Assembly: GCA_030641115.1 (NCBI GenBank)
Contig: DAOWID010000090.1
Location: 1-41,420 of the forward strand
From: Planctomycetota bacterium
GTDB taxonomy: Bacteria; Planctomycetota; Phycisphaerae; Sedimentisphaerales; Anaerobacaceae
DNA length: 41,420 bases
Direction: 5' to 3'
The position numbers and the translations under genes were made by a program. This document shows positions 28,366 to 38,487 of the stretch, piece by piece. The notes under the pieces were generated by a model. That model had not been told where the DNA came from and did not search any database. It saw only the letters and a program-made list of their open reading frames with translations. Every line of letters starts with the position of its first letter. The first letter of the stretch is position 1.

Positions 28366-29705
28366 AAAGCGACCGTATGCCTGATGATAGCATATCCCTC
28401 GATGTGGTCACACCCACAGATTCAGAGATGGAGGGAGAATATACGAGCACGCCCATCTCATTGCGGCGGCGGTTGCTGCGGTTACTGTGGCATGTTGTGG
28501 CGCGACAGTTGACACTCTTGTGCGTGCTTGCATTGGTCGTTACCCGTTTGTTTGGTCGACGCCGGCGGCGACTAGGCCCGCGGGAGGGGTGCGAAATAAT
28601 GCTTACGGGCCGATTTGAATCGAACAACTGGATTCTGGCCTTCCTTAGTCCGTTGTCGGCTTCGAAGGAATGCGCCAGCTTGTCGTTGGTCTCAACGAAT
28701 CCCGTCCCTCCGATGCCGAAAGTATTGGCAATCTATCCTCCCAAGTGGCTGATGAGAGTTATGGGAGTGACACAAGCAAGGCTATTAACTTTTCTATGGG
28801 CGGCGATGCGGAGGCGGCCGCACATTGTTGGTGGGTTTCATCTTATTATGAATGGGATCGCGGCTGCTATTGTGGGGCGTTTGATAGGGGCTCGGTCAAT
28901 GTATTTTTGCGTAGGAGGACCGCCAGAAATCCAAGGCGATGGCGGACTTCACAGTGATGCTCATCCTTGGTTTGCAAAAATGGTAACACCCGACTCCGTT
29001 GTGGAAGAACGCCTCTTACGTATCGTTGCCGGGTTTGATGCAGTGATTACAATGGGAAGCCATGCTGTCAATTTTCTTCGCGACAAAGGTATTGTAACTG
29101 ATTTCCATGTAGTATCCGGCGGCATCGACCCAATACGATTCCAGCCGACCCAAGAAAACCCTTCTATTGACCTTATCTCGACCGGTCGTCTCGTCCCTAT
29201 CAAACGGATTGATGTTTTTCTACAAGCTGTTAGAAATGTTGCGGATAAGATTCCGGAGATCAGGGCCGTGATTGTGGGGGAGGGTGAGTTACGTGATGAA
29301 TTACAGACATTGTCCATAGATCTGGGCGTCGACCGCTACGTAAGCTTTACCGGGTACCTGGATGATGATGATGTAGTGACTTGGTTACGCAGGTCCAAGG
29401 TTTTTGTCCTTACATCTGATTCGGAAGGACTGTCTCTTTCGATGATAGAGGCGATGATGTGTGGCCTGCCGGCGGTAGTCTCCGATGTTGGTGATCTGGG
29501 CGACCTGGTCGAAGATGGAGTCAATGGCTATCTGGTTCCACGCCGTTCGCCGGACCTGTTTGCAGATCGTATTATTGAATTGCTCACGGACGAGCAGAAA
29601 CTTAAAGCATTTTCCCAGGCGGCTCGCTATTCGACGCTTCGGTATACCACGGAAGCTGCAACTGCAAAATGGGATAATATTATCGAACACTACCGGACTT
29701 CCTAA
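28362..29705 (+). CDS. glycosyltransferase family 4
   Basis: DLISTGRLVPIKRIDVFLQAVRNV, VFVLTSDSEGLSLSMIEAMMCGLPAVVSDVGDL; ATGA overlap with previous stop. Confidence 0.9.
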   Translation: MKSDRMPDDSISLDVVTPTDSEMEGEYTSTPISLRRRLLRLLWHVVARQLTLLCVLALVVTRLFGRRRRRLGPREGCEIMLTGRFESNNWILAFLSPLSASKECASLSLVSTNPVPPMPKVLAIYPPKWLMRVMGVTQARLLTFLWAAMRRRPHIVGGFHLIMNGIAAAIVGRLIGARSMYFCVGGPPEIQGDGGLHSDAHPWFAKMVTPDSVVEERLLRIVAGFDAVITMGSHAVNFLRDKGIVTDFHVVSGGIDPIRFQPTQENPSIDLISTGRLVPIKRIDVFLQAVRNVADKIPEIRAVIVGEGELRDELQTLSIDLGVDRYVSFTGYLDDDDVVTWLRRSKVFVLTSDSEGLSLSMIEAMMCGLPAVVSDVGDLGDLVEDGVNGYLVPRRSPDLFADRIIELLTDEQKLKAFSQAARYSTLRYTTEAATAKWDNIIEHYRTS

Positions 29706-29739
29706 GAGCCAAATACAGCAGGAAGTTTTATTGTTGAGT

Positions 29740-31272
29740 ATGACAGTTAAAGATGACATTTTGAGATCTATGGTGGTTGCTATATCTACCAGGCATTATG
29801 AATATCCCGTGGAGCCATCATATTCTCCGGCTACTGCATACCCTGAATATCCTTTTGGGCCTGATACTCTGGCGAAAGAGATCAATCATGCGTATGAGGG
29901 GGTACACGATGCGCTGCGGTTATTGGAACTCGATGCGGAGCATTACGGTCGAGGTAACTGGAATCCGCTTGGTGTGATCGTCCACCCCGGCAATACGGTA
30001 GTATTGAAGCCAAACTTTATTCGTGATTTTCGCGAGATGCAGCCGGATCACGAAAACTGTCTGATAACTCATGGCGCTATTATTCGAGCCGCCCTTGACT
30101 ATGTCTACATCGCCCTTAAAGGCGAAGGCCGAATCATCATTGCGGATGCCCCACAAAATGATGCAAACTTCGATGCGATTCGTCAAATCGCGGGATTGGA
30201 CGAAATTCAGGAGTTCTACCACCGCCATGCAGGTTTTGAAGTAGAGGTATATGATCTTCGACCGGAGAAGGCACGAAAAGTTGATGGGGTAATTGTCAGT
30301 CACGAGAAGTTGCCCGGCGATCCGGCCGGTTACGTAAAGGTAGATTTGGGCCAACATTCCGCGTTTTTGGAAATTCGTCACTTGTGCCACCTATTGTACG
30401 GCTCTGAATATGATACCGCCGAACTCCGATCGCACCACCATGATGATGTTCATGAGTACCTGATCTCAAAGACCGTTATGGAAGCCGACTGCATCATTGA
30501 CTTGCCCAAACTCAAGACCCACAAGAAGACCGGTATCACAGTGTGCATGAAGAATCTGGTGGGCATAAACGGGAACAAGAACTGGCTTCCACACCATCGG
30601 GAGGGAACACCTGCTCAAGGGGGAGATCAGTTTGCTGACGATGGTCTAAAACACCGAATCGAGCGAAAGACCATGGTATGTTTCAGGCATTTGTTTCCCC
30701 TGTTCGGTCCTGTTCGAGGAACTATGGCCAAGCCGTTGAAAACTCTCGGCAAGAACATCTTCGGCGATACAAACTCCAGTACGATTCGTTCCGGCAACTG
30801 GTATGGCAACGATACGACCTGGCGGATGGTGATCGATTTGAACCGAATACTTATGTACGCCGACACAAACGGATGCCTTCGAGACAAACCCGTCAGACGT
30901 ATATTCTGTATTGTTGACGGCATTGTTGGTGGTGAAGGAAACGGCCCATTGGATCCGAGTCCAAAACCAGCAGGGATGGTTCTGGCCGGCACGAATCCAG
31001 TGGCCCTCGATCTGACATGCGCACGCTTAATCGGCTTCGACTACACACACCTGCCGGTTTTGTATCGGGCCTTGGCCGATCATTCCATGCCTGTCTGTGG
31101 ATTTGAATATGATGAGGTGGTCTGCAAATCGACAGATCCACAGTTCAGCCGGGCTCTGGCCGAGTTCGACGGAATGGGCTTAGGCTTCAAGCCGCACTTC
31201 GGCTGGCAAGGACACGTGGAACTCAATTGTTCGCAAGCATCTGAAAAGAGAATAGAGCCGTATGTGGTATAG
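29740..31272 (+). CDS. DUF362 domain-containing protein
   Basis: VVLKPNFIRDF, DCIIDLPKLKTHKKTGITVCMKNLVGINGNKNWLPHHR, AGTNPVALDLTCARLIGFD; ATG 29740 preferred to the tracked upstream start. Confidence 0.8.
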   Translation: MTVKDDILRSMVVAISTRHYEYPVEPSYSPATAYPEYPFGPDTLAKEINHAYEGVHDALRLLELDAEHYGRGNWNPLGVIVHPGNTVVLKPNFIRDFREMQPDHENCLITHGAIIRAALDYVYIALKGEGRIIIADAPQNDANFDAIRQIAGLDEIQEFYHRHAGFEVEVYDLRPEKARKVDGVIVSHEKLPGDPAGYVKVDLGQHSAFLEIRHLCHLLYGSEYDTAELRSHHHDDVHEYLISKTVMEADCIIDLPKLKTHKKTGITVCMKNLVGINGNKNWLPHHREGTPAQGGDQFADDGLKHRIERKTMVCFRHLFPLFGPVRGTMAKPLKTLGKNIFGDTNSSTIRSGNWYGNDTTWRMVIDLNRILMYADTNGCLRDKPVRRIFCIVDGIVGGEGNGPLDPSPKPAGMVLAGTNPVALDLTCARLIGFDYTHLPVLYRALADHSMPVCGFEYDEVVCKSTDPQFSRALAEFDGMGLGFKPHFGWQGHVELNCSQASEKRIEPYVV

Positions 31273-31310
31273 CCGGATTTTTTGGCTTTGATGACCACGA
31301 ACCAATACAA

Positions 31311-32753
31311 GTGAAAAAAGCACTATCAAAAAAGAACTTATGGGATAAAACACCGCTGTGGTTGAAGTCAACGCTGGGCAGAGGATTGGGATTAATACCA
31401 CCGGCATGGCTGTTAGGCAAGAGTTTTAGGGCGAACTGTGAGTTTGTTCGTGATGCGCAATGGTGGGCCGTGGAACGTGCCCAAGCATACCAAATTAACA
31501 AACTACGTGAGATATTAAAGCTCGCCTATGAAAATACAGAATATTATCGTCGTATGTTCGACTCCGCGGGATTTCATCCGGGAGATCTGCAAACACTGGA
31601 TGACATAAATCAGCTTCCTACTATTGACAAGAATGTTGTCATAGAGAATCTTTCGGATATGTGCGCAAAGAATGTCACAGCCGCAGATGTTGATTATGTG
31701 TCAACAGGCGGCACCAGTGGCACTCCATTGCATTTCTACCTAAATGCAAATCGCTCATCTGGTGAGTACGCATACCTCACCACAAGCTGGGAACGGATTG
31801 GCTACGAACTCGGGGTGTCGATGGCTGTGTTACGCGGTCGAACGGTTCAACCCGATCGAAATGGATTTCGCCGCGAATATGACCCGATTCTCCGTCATCA
31901 CTATTATAGCAGCTTTCACATGTCTGACGAAAATATGGCACGGTACCTGGAGCATATAGCCACCATCGGACCGTGCTTTCTGCATGTCTATCCCTCAACT
32001 ATCGCTGCACTTACTCGTTTTGTTCTTCGCAGTCGGATAAATGTCCCGAGGAATGTCCAGGGAATAATTGCTGAGTCCGAAATAGTGTACCCTGAGCAGC
32101 GACAGATGGTTGCGGAAGTGTTTGGCTGTCGCTATTTTTCCTGTTATGGCCAGTCGGAAAAGGTTGCCCTTGCCGCGGGTTGCGAAAAGTCCAACGATTA
32201 CCACGTATGGCCAACTTATGGTCTCTTCGAACTCCTTGATGATAACGATAATCCGGTGAACACACCCGGCCAGCGCGGCGAAATAGTTGGGACTGGCTTT
32301 ATCAATACCGTGATGCCGTTCATCCGATATCGGACCGGCGATTGGGCCACATATGTCGGTGATCGTTGCCAGGCGTGTGCACGTGAGCATACAATAATTC
32401 GAGACATCCGCGGCCACCGAACCCAGGAAATTCTTATCGCAGCGGATGGCTCTGCAATCCCGTGGGCAGCTCTGAATATGCATGATGATACATTTATACA
32501 CGTCAGGCAGTTCCAGTTCATGCAAGAAACACCGGGCCAGGCTATTCTGCGTATTGTGCCGGCCGATGGATTCACTCAAGAAGACGCCGGTCGAATACAC
32601 CGCAACCTGGGGCGCAAACTCGATGGCCAGCTTACTTTCACCATCGAGCGTGTCGATGCTATCCCCCTCTCTGCTAGAGGCAAGGCCATATATGTTGACC
32701 AGCGAATTCAACAAGAAAGTAGAGTTCCGTTAGACTCAGCGGGCGATATTTAA
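31311..32753 (+). CDS. phenylacetate-CoA ligase-like (PaaK/CapK) AMP-binding family protein
   Basis: STGGTSGTPLHFYLN, SCYGQSEKVALAAGCEKSNDYHVWPTYGLFELLDD, FIRYRTGDWATY. Confidence 0.85.
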   Translation: MKKALSKKNLWDKTPLWLKSTLGRGLGLIPPAWLLGKSFRANCEFVRDAQWWAVERAQAYQINKLREILKLAYENTEYYRRMFDSAGFHPGDLQTLDDINQLPTIDKNVVIENLSDMCAKNVTAADVDYVSTGGTSGTPLHFYLNANRSSGEYAYLTTSWERIGYELGVSMAVLRGRTVQPDRNGFRREYDPILRHHYYSSFHMSDENMARYLEHIATIGPCFLHVYPSTIAALTRFVLRSRINVPRNVQGIIAESEIVYPEQRQMVAEVFGCRYFSCYGQSEKVALAAGCEKSNDYHVWPTYGLFELLDDNDNPVNTPGQRGEIVGTGFINTVMPFIRYRTGDWATYVGDRCQACAREHTIIRDIRGHRTQEILIAADGSAIPWAALNMHDDTFIHVRQFQFMQETPGQAILRIVPADGFTQEDAGRIHRNLGRKLDGQLTFTIERVDAIPLSARGKAIYVDQRIQQESRVPLDSAGDI

Positions 32754-32771
32754 CGATTTCTTTGCGACGCT

Positions 32772-34808
32772 ATGCAAACACTTGATTGGTATTATCGGCG
32801 TCTAAAAGCGATGTCTGCGGGTGAGATTGCCTGGCGTATGCGGTCGTCTTTGCGCGATCGTGCCGACCGGTTCCTTGTTGGCTGGCGGCAGCAGTTGAGG
32901 CAGCCTTCGGCAATCTTGAACGGAGACGGCGGTGATGAAGGGGCGGGTTTTCGCGTGTGCGATATGGCTGTTGGGGACAGGGCATGGCTAAACACAGATG
33001 ATGGTGTTGATAAGCGGTGGTACGATTCCTTGCTGGCCCGGGCGGAGCGAATCGCCGAACACCGGCTCGAGCTTTTCGAACTGAAAGATAAGCACCTCGG
33101 CGATCCGATTGTCTGGAATCGCGACCACAAACGTGGCCAGGACACACCGATGGTCTTTTGTTCATCTCTGGATTACCGGGATGTTCAAGAGGTAGGGGAC
33201 TGCAAATATGTCTGGGAGCCAAACCGCCATCACCAACTCGTTGTGCTTGGCCGAGCCTATCGTCTCAGCGGTGATATCCGATTTGCCAACGCCGTGGCGG
33301 AGCAACTCGACAGTTGGCTGAAGCAGAACCCATACGGCGTCGGGATGAACTGGCGCAGCGACCTGGAACTCGGGATAAGGCTTATTAACTGGGTATGGGC
33401 TTTGGATCTGATCGAGGAGTCGAAAGCTATCGACGACCAACTTCGGCTACGACTATTGGACTCGGTGTCGCGTCATATCTGGGAAATCGACAGGAAGTAT
33501 TCACGATACTCTTCCGTGAACAATCACCTGATCGGCGAGGCGACGGGTGTGTTCGTGGCAGCAAGTTACTTCGCAAACCTGAAGAAGGCATCGCGCTGGC
33601 GAGCCAGGAGCAGGCAAATCCTCTGCCGGGAGATCCTTCGCCAGACGTTTCCCGACGGCGGCACCATGGAGCAGGCTATCGGGTATCATTTTTTTGTGCT
33701 GCAGTTCTTCGTTATTGTTGGTATCACAGCGCGTGCAGCGGGGCAGGACATACCAGAATCGTACTGGTCAAGACTGGAAAAGATGTTCGAATTTCTTGGC
33801 GTGCTAAGCGAGGGTGGGGACAGCCTGCCCTTGTTTGGCGATTGCGATGACGGCTACGTCCTGGGTCTGGGACATGGTCCCCGCAGCGTTCGGGAATGGT
33901 TGGCGGTGGGAGCCGCACTGTTTCGAAGAAGTGATTTCAAGGCGTGGAGCGGCAGCTACGCCGAGCCGGTCGAATGGTTGCTGGGTAAGCCGGGACGCCA
34001 AAGTTTCAAGGCGATCCCAGAGCCGCAAAACAAGACAAGTACCTCCAGAGCTTTTGAGGATAGCGGTTACTACCTGCTGCAGCATGGCGAGTTTGATTCG
34101 CCGGATCGTATCAGCGTGGTATTTGATTGCGGCCCGTTGGGGCTACAACCCCTTGCGGCACACGGACACGCAGCCGCCTTGAGTTTCACTCTCCGGGCGT
34201 TTGGCAGGGACGTACTGGTTGACCCGGGGACATACGATTACTTCAGCTATCCAAGATGGAGGGGGTACTTCCGTAGTACGCGAGCGCATAACACGGTCGT
34301 TGTTGACGGCCGGGACCAATCCGAAATGCTGGGTCCTTTTCTTTGGGGCAGGCGAGCAAAGGCAGATTGTCTGAGTTGGCAACCGACGGATGTTGGTGGC
34401 AAGGTAATCGGTAAACATGACGGTTATATGCATCTGCATGACCCGGTTACCCACAAGCGTATGCTTGATCTGGACGGTCGGGACCTTGTCATACGTGATG
34501 ACATTATTGCTCGTGGAAAACACGAAATAGAGGTGTTTTTTCATCTGGCTGAGTATTGTGTGGTTAATTCAGCAGGTGAGAATCGTTATCTCGTCGATGT
34601 CGGTCCGGGAACAATCACGATTGAGTTGGATCCTTGCCTAAAGGTCGAGGAATTCAAAGGCAGCGAGGACCCGATCTGTGGGTGGGTCAGCCGGGGTTAT
34701 CATCGAAAGGAGGCAAGCACAACACTTGTTGGCCGCTGCACCAGTAAAGGTAACACATGCCTGGTGTGCAGGATCGAGATAGGTCAGTTGAAGCAAGCTT
34801 CCAAATAG
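32772..34808 (+). CDS. heparinase II/III / alginate lyase family protein
   Basis: NNHLIGEATGVFVAASYF, FPDGGTMEQAIGYHFFVLQFF, GHAAALSFTLRAFGRDVLVDPGTYDYF..FRSTRAHNTVVVDGRDQSE. Confidence 0.9.
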   Translation: MQTLDWYYRRLKAMSAGEIAWRMRSSLRDRADRFLVGWRQQLRQPSAILNGDGGDEGAGFRVCDMAVGDRAWLNTDDGVDKRWYDSLLARAERIAEHRLELFELKDKHLGDPIVWNRDHKRGQDTPMVFCSSLDYRDVQEVGDCKYVWEPNRHHQLVVLGRAYRLSGDIRFANAVAEQLDSWLKQNPYGVGMNWRSDLELGIRLINWVWALDLIEESKAIDDQLRLRLLDSVSRHIWEIDRKYSRYSSVNNHLIGEATGVFVAASYFANLKKASRWRARSRQILCREILRQTFPDGGTMEQAIGYHFFVLQFFVIVGITARAAGQDIPESYWSRLEKMFEFLGVLSEGGDSLPLFGDCDDGYVLGLGHGPRSVREWLAVGAALFRRSDFKAWSGSYAEPVEWLLGKPGRQSFKAIPEPQNKTSTSRAFEDSGYYLLQHGEFDSPDRISVVFDCGPLGLQPLAAHGHAAALSFTLRAFGRDVLVDPGTYDYFSYPRWRGYFRSTRAHNTVVVDGRDQSEMLGPFLWGRRAKADCLSWQPTDVGGKVIGKHDGYMHLHDPVTHKRMLDLDGRDLVIRDDIIARGKHEIEVFFHLAEYCVVNSAGENRYLVDVGPGTITIELDPCLKVEEFKGSEDPICGWVSRGYHRKEASTTLVGRCTSKGNTCLVCRIEIGQLKQASK

Positions 34809-34823
34809 ATAAAGGCTGAACGA

Positions 34824-35585
34824 ATGATGAAAAATGACAACCCAAATCGGCAACTGGTCATTGTAGCTGCGGTAGCAGCGAGTTTCCTGATTCTCGTTTA
34901 CGGCGCAGCGTATCGTGCTCTGGCTGCTCGACTGGCGGCTCCTGCGAATACCCTCTCAATACCTCCTGCTGCCTTGAAACGATTCCCCCTGCAAATTGGT
35001 GGTTGGACGGGCCAGGACATCCCTATAGACGAAGCCATCGTGCGTGCCACAGACACCGATGCGCACCTCAACCGTCGATATTCACGTCACAGCGGCATGA
35101 AATCTATCTGGTTATTTGTCGCGTCTGGTGTCAGAGCACGTGACCTGATGCCCCACCGCCCGGAGGTTTGCTACACCGGAGCCGGCTACACGCTCACCGA
35201 TCGGCGGTCCGTGGAACTGTCGTTGGAGAACGGTACAAAACTGCCCTGCAACGTCTTGGAGTTTTCCCGCGGCGCTTTGAACACACAGAAAGTCGTGGTT
35301 CTGGATTACTATATCGTAGACGGGCAGTACTGCCGCGACGTTTCACTATTGCGATCGAAGGCATGGCGCGGCTCCGGCACGGTTCGCTATGTAGCTCAAG
35401 TACAGATAGTTGCTTCCGTCACAGCTAATCTGACTGCCGATTCAGCAGCGAGAATCGTCTGTGCCTTTGCTGTCGAATCAGCTTCATCGATATCCCGACT
35501 ATTTGAGGATGCCGAAGAGGATCAGCGCTCGGACAAAGACCGCCTTGATGCTAACCGTGTGTTTGGGGGAACGGAGAGTGGTTAA
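34824..35585 (+). CDS. epsI: EpsI family protein (exosortase-associated)
   Basis: LKRFPLQIGGWTGQDIPID, MPHRPEVCYTGAGYTL. Confidence 0.85.
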   Translation: MMKNDNPNRQLVIVAAVAASFLILVYGAAYRALAARLAAPANTLSIPPAALKRFPLQIGGWTGQDIPIDEAIVRATDTDAHLNRRYSRHSGMKSIWLFVASGVRARDLMPHRPEVCYTGAGYTLTDRRSVELSLENGTKLPCNVLEFSRGALNTQKVVVLDYYIVDGQYCRDVSLLRSKAWRGSGTVRYVAQVQIVASVTANLTADSAARIVCAFAVESASSISRLFEDAEEDQRSDKDRLDANRVFGGTESG

Positions 35586-36558
35586 CAATCGTATTCGCCG
35601 TGGACATGCTTTGCAGATTTCTGGCAGACATCAAATGCCAGACAACCTCCTGAGACTTGTTTCAGTGACATTGATGCTGCTGGCCGTGACTGTGTGGGCG
35701 TATTGGTCAACAATTGCGGACCTTTTCAAGGAATGGCAAAGCAACGATGATTACTCTGCGGGCCAGCTTGTTCCGCTGATCGCACTTTTCCTTGTTTGGC
35801 GTGAGAGAAAAAGGCTTGGAAGATGCTTGTTGAAACCGTGCTGGTGGGGTATGGCACTGCTCGTACTGGCACTGACGGCGCGGACTTTCGGATTGCTCTT
35901 CATGTATGAATCGGCAGAGCGATACTCGCTGGTACTCGCCACAGCGGGCCTGGTTCTTATGGTTGCCGGTCGGCAGACGTTTCGGAGTGTTTCATGGATA
36001 CTATTGTTCCTTTTTCTTATGGTCCCTCTTCCCGGACGCATTCACAACCTAATCAGCGGACCATTGCAGAGGATGGCAACAACCGGGTCGGTATTCCTTT
36101 TGGAGGCGTTTGGTGTGAGGGTCAGCCAGCAGGGAAACGTCGTGATGCTGAATCAAGATATCCCAATGGCGGTAGCCGAGGCCTGCAGCGGCCTACGAAT
36201 GCTGACGGCGTTCATTATCGTCGCCGCATTCTTGGCGTACATGGTGAATCGCTCGCGCCTACAGAAAGCAGTTCTGCTTTTTTCAAGTATTCCTCTCGCC
36301 GTGGCGTGCAATATTTTGAGACTCTGCGTGACGGCGGTGCTATTTCTGTTTGCAAGCGCTGAAGTGGCAAAGAAATTCTTCCATGATTTTGCCGGTCTGG
36401 CCATGATGCCGGTTGCCGTCTTACTTATGTTCGGCGAGCTATGGCTGATGGATAAACTAACTTTGCCTGAGCCCAATCCGCAACAGGGCCAGCCAAGAGC
36501 GCAAGCCAAATCAGCCAGCCGGGCCCATGCGATATTTTCTCGAAATAAGCCACAATAG
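35578..36558 (+). CDS. xrt (subtype not assigned): exosortase/archaeosortase family transpeptidase
   Basis: Multi-TM; catalytic-type Cys (AVAEACSGLRML), Arg (ACNILRLCVTAV) and His (KKFFHDFAGL); GTG 35578 overlaps the EpsI stop. Confidence 0.92.
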   Translation: MVNNRIRRGHALQISGRHQMPDNLLRLVSVTLMLLAVTVWAYWSTIADLFKEWQSNDDYSAGQLVPLIALFLVWRERKRLGRCLLKPCWWGMALLVLALTARTFGLLFMYESAERYSLVLATAGLVLMVAGRQTFRSVSWILLFLFLMVPLPGRIHNLISGPLQRMATTGSVFLLEAFGVRVSQQGNVVMLNQDIPMAVAEACSGLRMLTAFIIVAAFLAYMVNRSRLQKAVLLFSSIPLAVACNILRLCVTAVLFLFASAEVAKKFFHDFAGLAMMPVAVLLMFGELWLMDKLTLPEPNPQQGQPRAQAKSASRAHAIFSRNKPQ

Positions 36559-36571
36559 CACGTTATTTTTC

Positions 36572-36600
36572 TTGACATAGCCTATGCTATCATTTATAAT
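36572..36600 (+). promoter_or_regulatory. consensus sigma70-type promoter TTGACA-N17-TATAAT with internal inverted repeat ATAGC-CTAT-GCTAT
   Basis: -35 at 36572-36577, -10 at 36595-36600, spacer exactly 17; inverted repeat 36577-36590. Confidence 0.75.
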
Positions 36601-36690
36601 ATTGTTTATCTTATCTATGGATGGAGGTTGAAACTTAGACGGCGCAATTAACTTGATGTGATGCACATAATGACCCGGAGGAGAGGCATC

Positions 36691-37677
36691 ATGAATAAAG
36701 CCAATGTTCTGTGCGCCGGCATGATTCTGCTGATATCCTGCTCAGCGGTCTGGGCGGACTTGTCAACGGAGTTTTCCGGTTATACTTGGGTCAAAGAAAA
36801 CAAGGTAAGTGGGCTGAAATCATCTATTGAGACGGCAAAGATTCCCAGTTCTATGTTCACACTCGGACCTGACCGTGTGAGTTATCCAGGTAGTATCGGT
36901 ACAGTTCCGAGCCCTGGTGGATCAACCGGACAACACTTCGATGAGGGCGGCTTAGGGGTCAAAGTTCAAGGCGGCAACTTGATTCTCCGGGTCGCGGGCG
37001 GATTGGATCCCCTGAACGGCTGGTATTACAGCCACTACAAGACGTGGTATAGCCAGGGAGATGTCTTTATTACGGTTGACGATTCGCAGGCGGGAGTCAA
37101 GAATTTTGCGCTGCTGAATAGTTGGCCGACTGACGGTACAGACTATCTCGAACTTGACGGAGGGCACTATGACGATGCCCAGAAATTTCACACTCTGGGC
37201 GGCGCAGGCGGCACAAGTCTGGAAGGCCATCTTGTGAGCCTTTCCTCCAACAATCATGTTGTCTTCTTCGGCGGCACGGGTGCTTACACCCCCGGCACCG
37301 TAGACGGTCTGGATTCCCGTGCCTATGCCCAGGGAGGCACGAATATAGGCAATGCCGGGTTGGTACATATTACCACCACGGACGAGGGCTTGGTAAATCC
37401 GAACCAGACGTGGTACATCCAGACATGGACGTTTCCCACTAACTGGCTGTCGTCCGATCCTGTGTTTACAATAGGCCTGCACAAGGTCGCAAGTTGTGGT
37501 AATGACCAGATAGGCATGGTAACGGTGGTGCCTGCCCCGGGAGCACTTGTACTTGGGCTGGCGGGATTCGGGACAATGGGCTTCGTCGGGAAAATAGCTC
37601 GAACTGGTCGTAGGAAGGCTGAAAAGTTGGCTTTCAAAACGGGAAATAGCTTCGCAGAAGCAGGGAGCCTTCGTTGA
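36691..37677 (+). CDS. secreted protein with exosortase-type C-terminal sorting signal (VPAPGA)
   Basis: Signal peptide MNKANVLCAGMILLISCSAVWA; VVPAPGALVLGLAGFGTMGFVGKIARTGRRKA; SD CGGAGGAGAGG before ATG 36691. Confidence 0.82.
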   Translation: MNKANVLCAGMILLISCSAVWADLSTEFSGYTWVKENKVSGLKSSIETAKIPSSMFTLGPDRVSYPGSIGTVPSPGGSTGQHFDEGGLGVKVQGGNLILRVAGGLDPLNGWYYSHYKTWYSQGDVFITVDDSQAGVKNFALLNSWPTDGTDYLELDGGHYDDAQKFHTLGGAGGTSLEGHLVSLSSNNHVVFFGGTGAYTPGTVDGLDSRAYAQGGTNIGNAGLVHITTTDEGLVNPNQTWYIQTWTFPTNWLSSDPVFTIGLHKVASCGNDQIGMVTVVPAPGALVLGLAGFGTMGFVGKIARTGRRKAEKLAFKTGNSFAEAGSLR

Positions 37678-37775
37678 TTGATAGACTATAACTTCATATT
37701 AGCACAGAAGTTACAGGTGGAGGCACTCGTTTTGAAATTGGCAGTGAAAAAAATATATTTTTTGAGACATTCCTC

Positions 37776-37804
37776 TTGACACCGAGAGGGATTTTTGGTA
37801 AATT
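37776..37804 (+). promoter_or_regulatory. candidate sigma70 promoter TTGACA-N17-TAAATT
   Basis: Perfect -35, 17-nt spacer, 4/6 -10; upstream of the 37881 ORF. Confidence 0.45.
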
Positions 37805-37880
37805 GACAAAAGTGGTAAGGTAGGAAGTTCTGGTAAATAAGAGCAAATTAATGTCTATGGAGTCATGGGTAGATGACTAG

Positions 37881-38477
37881 ATGATCGACCGGAGGAAACT
37901 TCTCACAGCAGTTATTGCGGTGTTGGTCGCTACGGCGGCTGCTCATGCCGACATGATACCAGTGTCCAAGCTGGATGCTGGACGCCGCCAGGCACCGCGC
38001 GCCTGCGGCCGGACAGATCTGGCGTACACCAATTTATCCAGCCCATCTCGTTGCCCCAGCGTCGCTGATCTGGGTCTATGGTCTGTCCAGCTTCTACCCA
38101 AGGCAAATGCGGATTTCGGACAAACCTCTGAGATACAACATCCGCAAATCTCTACGGATGGCGCAGGCAGCTACAGTTTATGTCTGTATGCCCTGATAGG
38201 CCTGGGTCTGTGCAGGTCTGCTTCGTATGTGAAGAGGCTATCCTTTGGCTTTGTCCCGGAATGGTTCCACGATGGTGGTCCTTTCCAGATTGGTCACAGT
38301 TTTGCTGTTTCGCCGGAATCTCTCTGCCCCGCACCGGCCTGCTGTTTTATTCAGCCGGTCTGCACGGTGCAGCCTCTCATCTCACGATTTCGCCTAAGGA
38401 CAATTGTATCCTGCTGGCGGAAATCACAATTTACATCTGCTGCAGTTGCATCCCGCGGACCTCCCCAAGTTGCATGA
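37881..38477 (+). CDS. uncharacterised secreted protein, 198 aa
   Basis: Signal peptide MIDRRKLLTAVIAVLVATAAAHA; hydrophobic SLCLYALIGLGLCRSASYVKRL; HDGGPFQIGHSFAVSPESLCPAPACCFIQPVC. Confidence 0.65.
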   Translation: MIDRRKLLTAVIAVLVATAAAHADMIPVSKLDAGRRQAPRACGRTDLAYTNLSSPSRCPSVADLGLWSVQLLPKANADFGQTSEIQHPQISTDGAGSYSLCLYALIGLGLCRSASYVKRLSFGFVPEWFHDGGPFQIGHSFAVSPESLCPAPACCFIQPVCTVQPLISRFRLRTIVSCWRKSQFTSAAVASRGPPQVA

Positions 38478-38487
38478 CTAATAGGTC

